A stretch of 64,000 nt of DNA from Gammaproteobacteria bacterium (lineage in GTDB: Bacteria; Pseudomonadota; Gammaproteobacteria; Competibacterales; Competibacteraceae), in the NCBI GenBank assembly GCA_024235135.1, contig JACKMZ010000013.1:39443-103442 (forward strand), written 5' to 3'. The translations under genes and the position numbers were made by a program. The stretch's first letter is position 1. Every line of letters starts with the position of its first letter. The notes below the pieces were generated by a model. It saw nothing but the letters and a program-made list of their open reading frames with translations. It did not search any database and was not told where the DNA came from. This document shows positions 62,966 to 64,000 of this stretch, piece by piece.

Positions 62966-64000
62966 TCAGCCGCTGAGGATCACGGTGAAAAGGCCATCGA
63001 GAACGACGATCCACACGATACTGCTGACCACGGCGCCGGTGGCGGATAGACCGACGGAGGTGGCGCCTGCGCCGGTCGACAGGCCACGCTCGCAACCGAT
63101 TGCCGCGATAGTCAGACCGAACACGACCGCTTTGACGATGCCGACGATGAAATCCCCGGCGTCCACCGCCTCCAGGAGATGATAATAGAACTGAATGAAG
63201 CTGATATCGAATTTGGCGAGCACCAGCGCGCCGCCGCACAACCCGACCAGGTCGGCCAGGACGGTCAGCAGCGGAACCACCAAAACCGCCGCCAACAGGC
63301 GCGGCAAGACCAGGAAATGCACGGGGTCCAGACCGAAGGTGAGAATGGCGTTCACTTCTTCGTTGACTTTCTGCGTGCCGATTTGCGCGGCGAAGGCCGC
63401 GCCGGTGCGACCGGCGAACACGATGGCCGTCATCAAGGCGCCGAGTTCGCGCAGCATGGCCACCCCGACGCCATCCACCACGTAGATCACCGCGCCGAAC
63501 TGTTGCGCCACCAGACCGATTTCGAAGGCGATGATCACCCCCATCAGAAACCCAATGAGCAAAACGATGGGCACGGCGTTGGCGCCGGCCTCGGTGGCCA
63601 CGGCGAGCACTTCGCCCCAACGCACGGCGCCCGGATGCCGGAGCGCCACGGCCAAGGCTCCGCCGCATTCGCTCAGGAACCCCGAAAACCGTTGCAGGCG
63701 CTCCCATTGCCGCGAAGTCGTGCGCCCCAGGGTCTCGATGAAGCCCAGCTTGTCGGAAGCGGGGGCGGCGCCGGCAAGATCCCGCGCATCGTAATTCGGA
63801 ATCAACGCAGCCAGATTCGGCGCCAGTCCGGAAATTTCCACCGCCGCCTGGGGCCGACGCGGACGGTGCTGAAGATCGAACACCAGGGCGATGCCGGCAT
63901 TGTCGAGATATTCCAGACCCGAGGCGTCGACGACGATGGGACGATCCGGATAACGAGACAACGTATCCAGCGCCTGGCGCCACATCGACGCGGCGGTGTA
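62966..64000 (-). CDS. MlaE-family permease with N-terminal STAS domain (5' end missing)
   Basis: Permease of the MCE transporter, open to the window end. The N-terminal piece (RPIVVDASGLEYLDNAGIAL) is a STAS domain as in fused MlaB-MlaE proteins. Then come the MlaE helices with FLMGVIIAFEIGLVAQQFGA, RELGALMTAIVFAGRTGAAF and a C-terminal AIGCERGLSTGAGATSVG. The frame continues past M at 63985 without a stop, so the true start is outside. It works with the MlaF-, MlaD- and PqiC-like proteins downstream. Confidence 0.87.
   Translation of the reverse strand, partial: YTAASMWRQALDTLSRYPDRPIVVDASGLEYLDNAGIALVFDLQHRPRRPQAAVEISGLAPNLAALIPNYDARDLAGAAPASDKLGFIETLGRTTSRQWERLQRFSGFLSECGGALAVALRHPGAVRWGEVLAVATEAGANAVPIVLLIGFLMGVIIAFEIGLVAQQFGAVIYVVDGVGVAMLRELGALMTAIVFAGRTGAAFAAQIGTQKVNEEVNAILTFGLDPVHFLVLPRLLAAVLVVPLLTVLADLVGLCGGALVLAKFDISFIQFYYHLLEAVDAGDFIVGIVKAVVFGLTIAAIGCERGLSTGAGATSVGLSATGAVVSSIVWIVVLDGLFTVILSG

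Noticed and set aside
62139..63983. 614-codon minus-strand frame that would extend the MlaF-like ATPase
   Set aside because: The upstream part is an out-of-frame reading of the STAS-MlaE permease; the ATPase proper starts at 62954.

Overview
This is a GC-rich proteobacterial chromosome segment. A complete aerobic benzoyl-CoA (box) pathway, a class II-like PHA synthase with its depolymerase, an MCE-type lipid transporter and a YeiE/YeiH pair fit a beta- or gammaproteobacterium that degrades aromatics and stores polyhydroxyalkanoate. A Competibacteraceae-like host is possible, but nothing in the window fixes the taxon.

Region 1 (1-15485, minus strand) reads like one long catabolic operon: boxD, a DUF4863 protein, benzoate-CoA ligase, a five-gene branched-chain-type ABC importer, an alpha/beta hydrolase, a 4HBT thioesterase, a two-gene NAD-dependent formate dehydrogenase and a truncated zinc alcohol dehydrogenase. 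Region 2 (16121-26087, plus strand) is the divergent arm: boxC, boxB, boxA, 3-oxoadipyl-CoA thiolase, then a feruloyl-CoA-synthase-like ligase, a second thiolase and a short-chain dehydrogenase. Aromatic acids are imported, activated to CoA esters, epoxidised by BoxAB and opened by BoxC. BoxC releases formate, which the linked formate dehydrogenase can oxidise. The C6 chain goes through BoxD and beta-oxidation to acetyl-CoA and succinyl-CoA.

Region 3 (26193-30297) holds a LysR/YeiH pair, small hypothetical genes, a duplicated-domain periplasmic protein and a broken AraC-type regulator. Region 4 (30691-43792) is fatty-acid and PHA metabolism: thiolase, acyl-CoA synthetase, MaoC hydratase, PHA synthase, a PHA depolymerase fused to a hemerythrin domain, a FadJ-like protein, a VapBC-type pair, a DUF4239-like membrane protein, an enoyl-CoA hydratase and a DUF1840 protein.

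Region 5 (44021-53242) is a seven-gene, mostly overlapping defence operon: hsdM, a DUF1016/YhcG PD-(D/E)XK nuclease gene, hsdS, a small antitoxin plus PIN toxin, hsdR and a YgjP-type metallopeptidase. Region 6 (53301-64000) holds an AraC regulator divergent from an SDR and an MFS transporter, a K+ channel/CPA1 antiporter pair, small exported proteins (one inside a 27-bp inverted-repeat pair) and an MCE transporter operon cut by the window end.

The most notable points are the depolymerase-hemerythrin fusion, the inverted-repeat-flanked exported-protein cassette, the composite restriction/toxin operon, formate dehydrogenase linked to a formate-releasing ring-cleavage pathway, and a 15-bp element abutting the predicted -35 box of both the boxC and acyl-CoA synthetase promoters. 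I saw no rRNA, tRNA, CRISPR array or intact insertion sequence. All family assignments are by eye from motifs; no database search was run.
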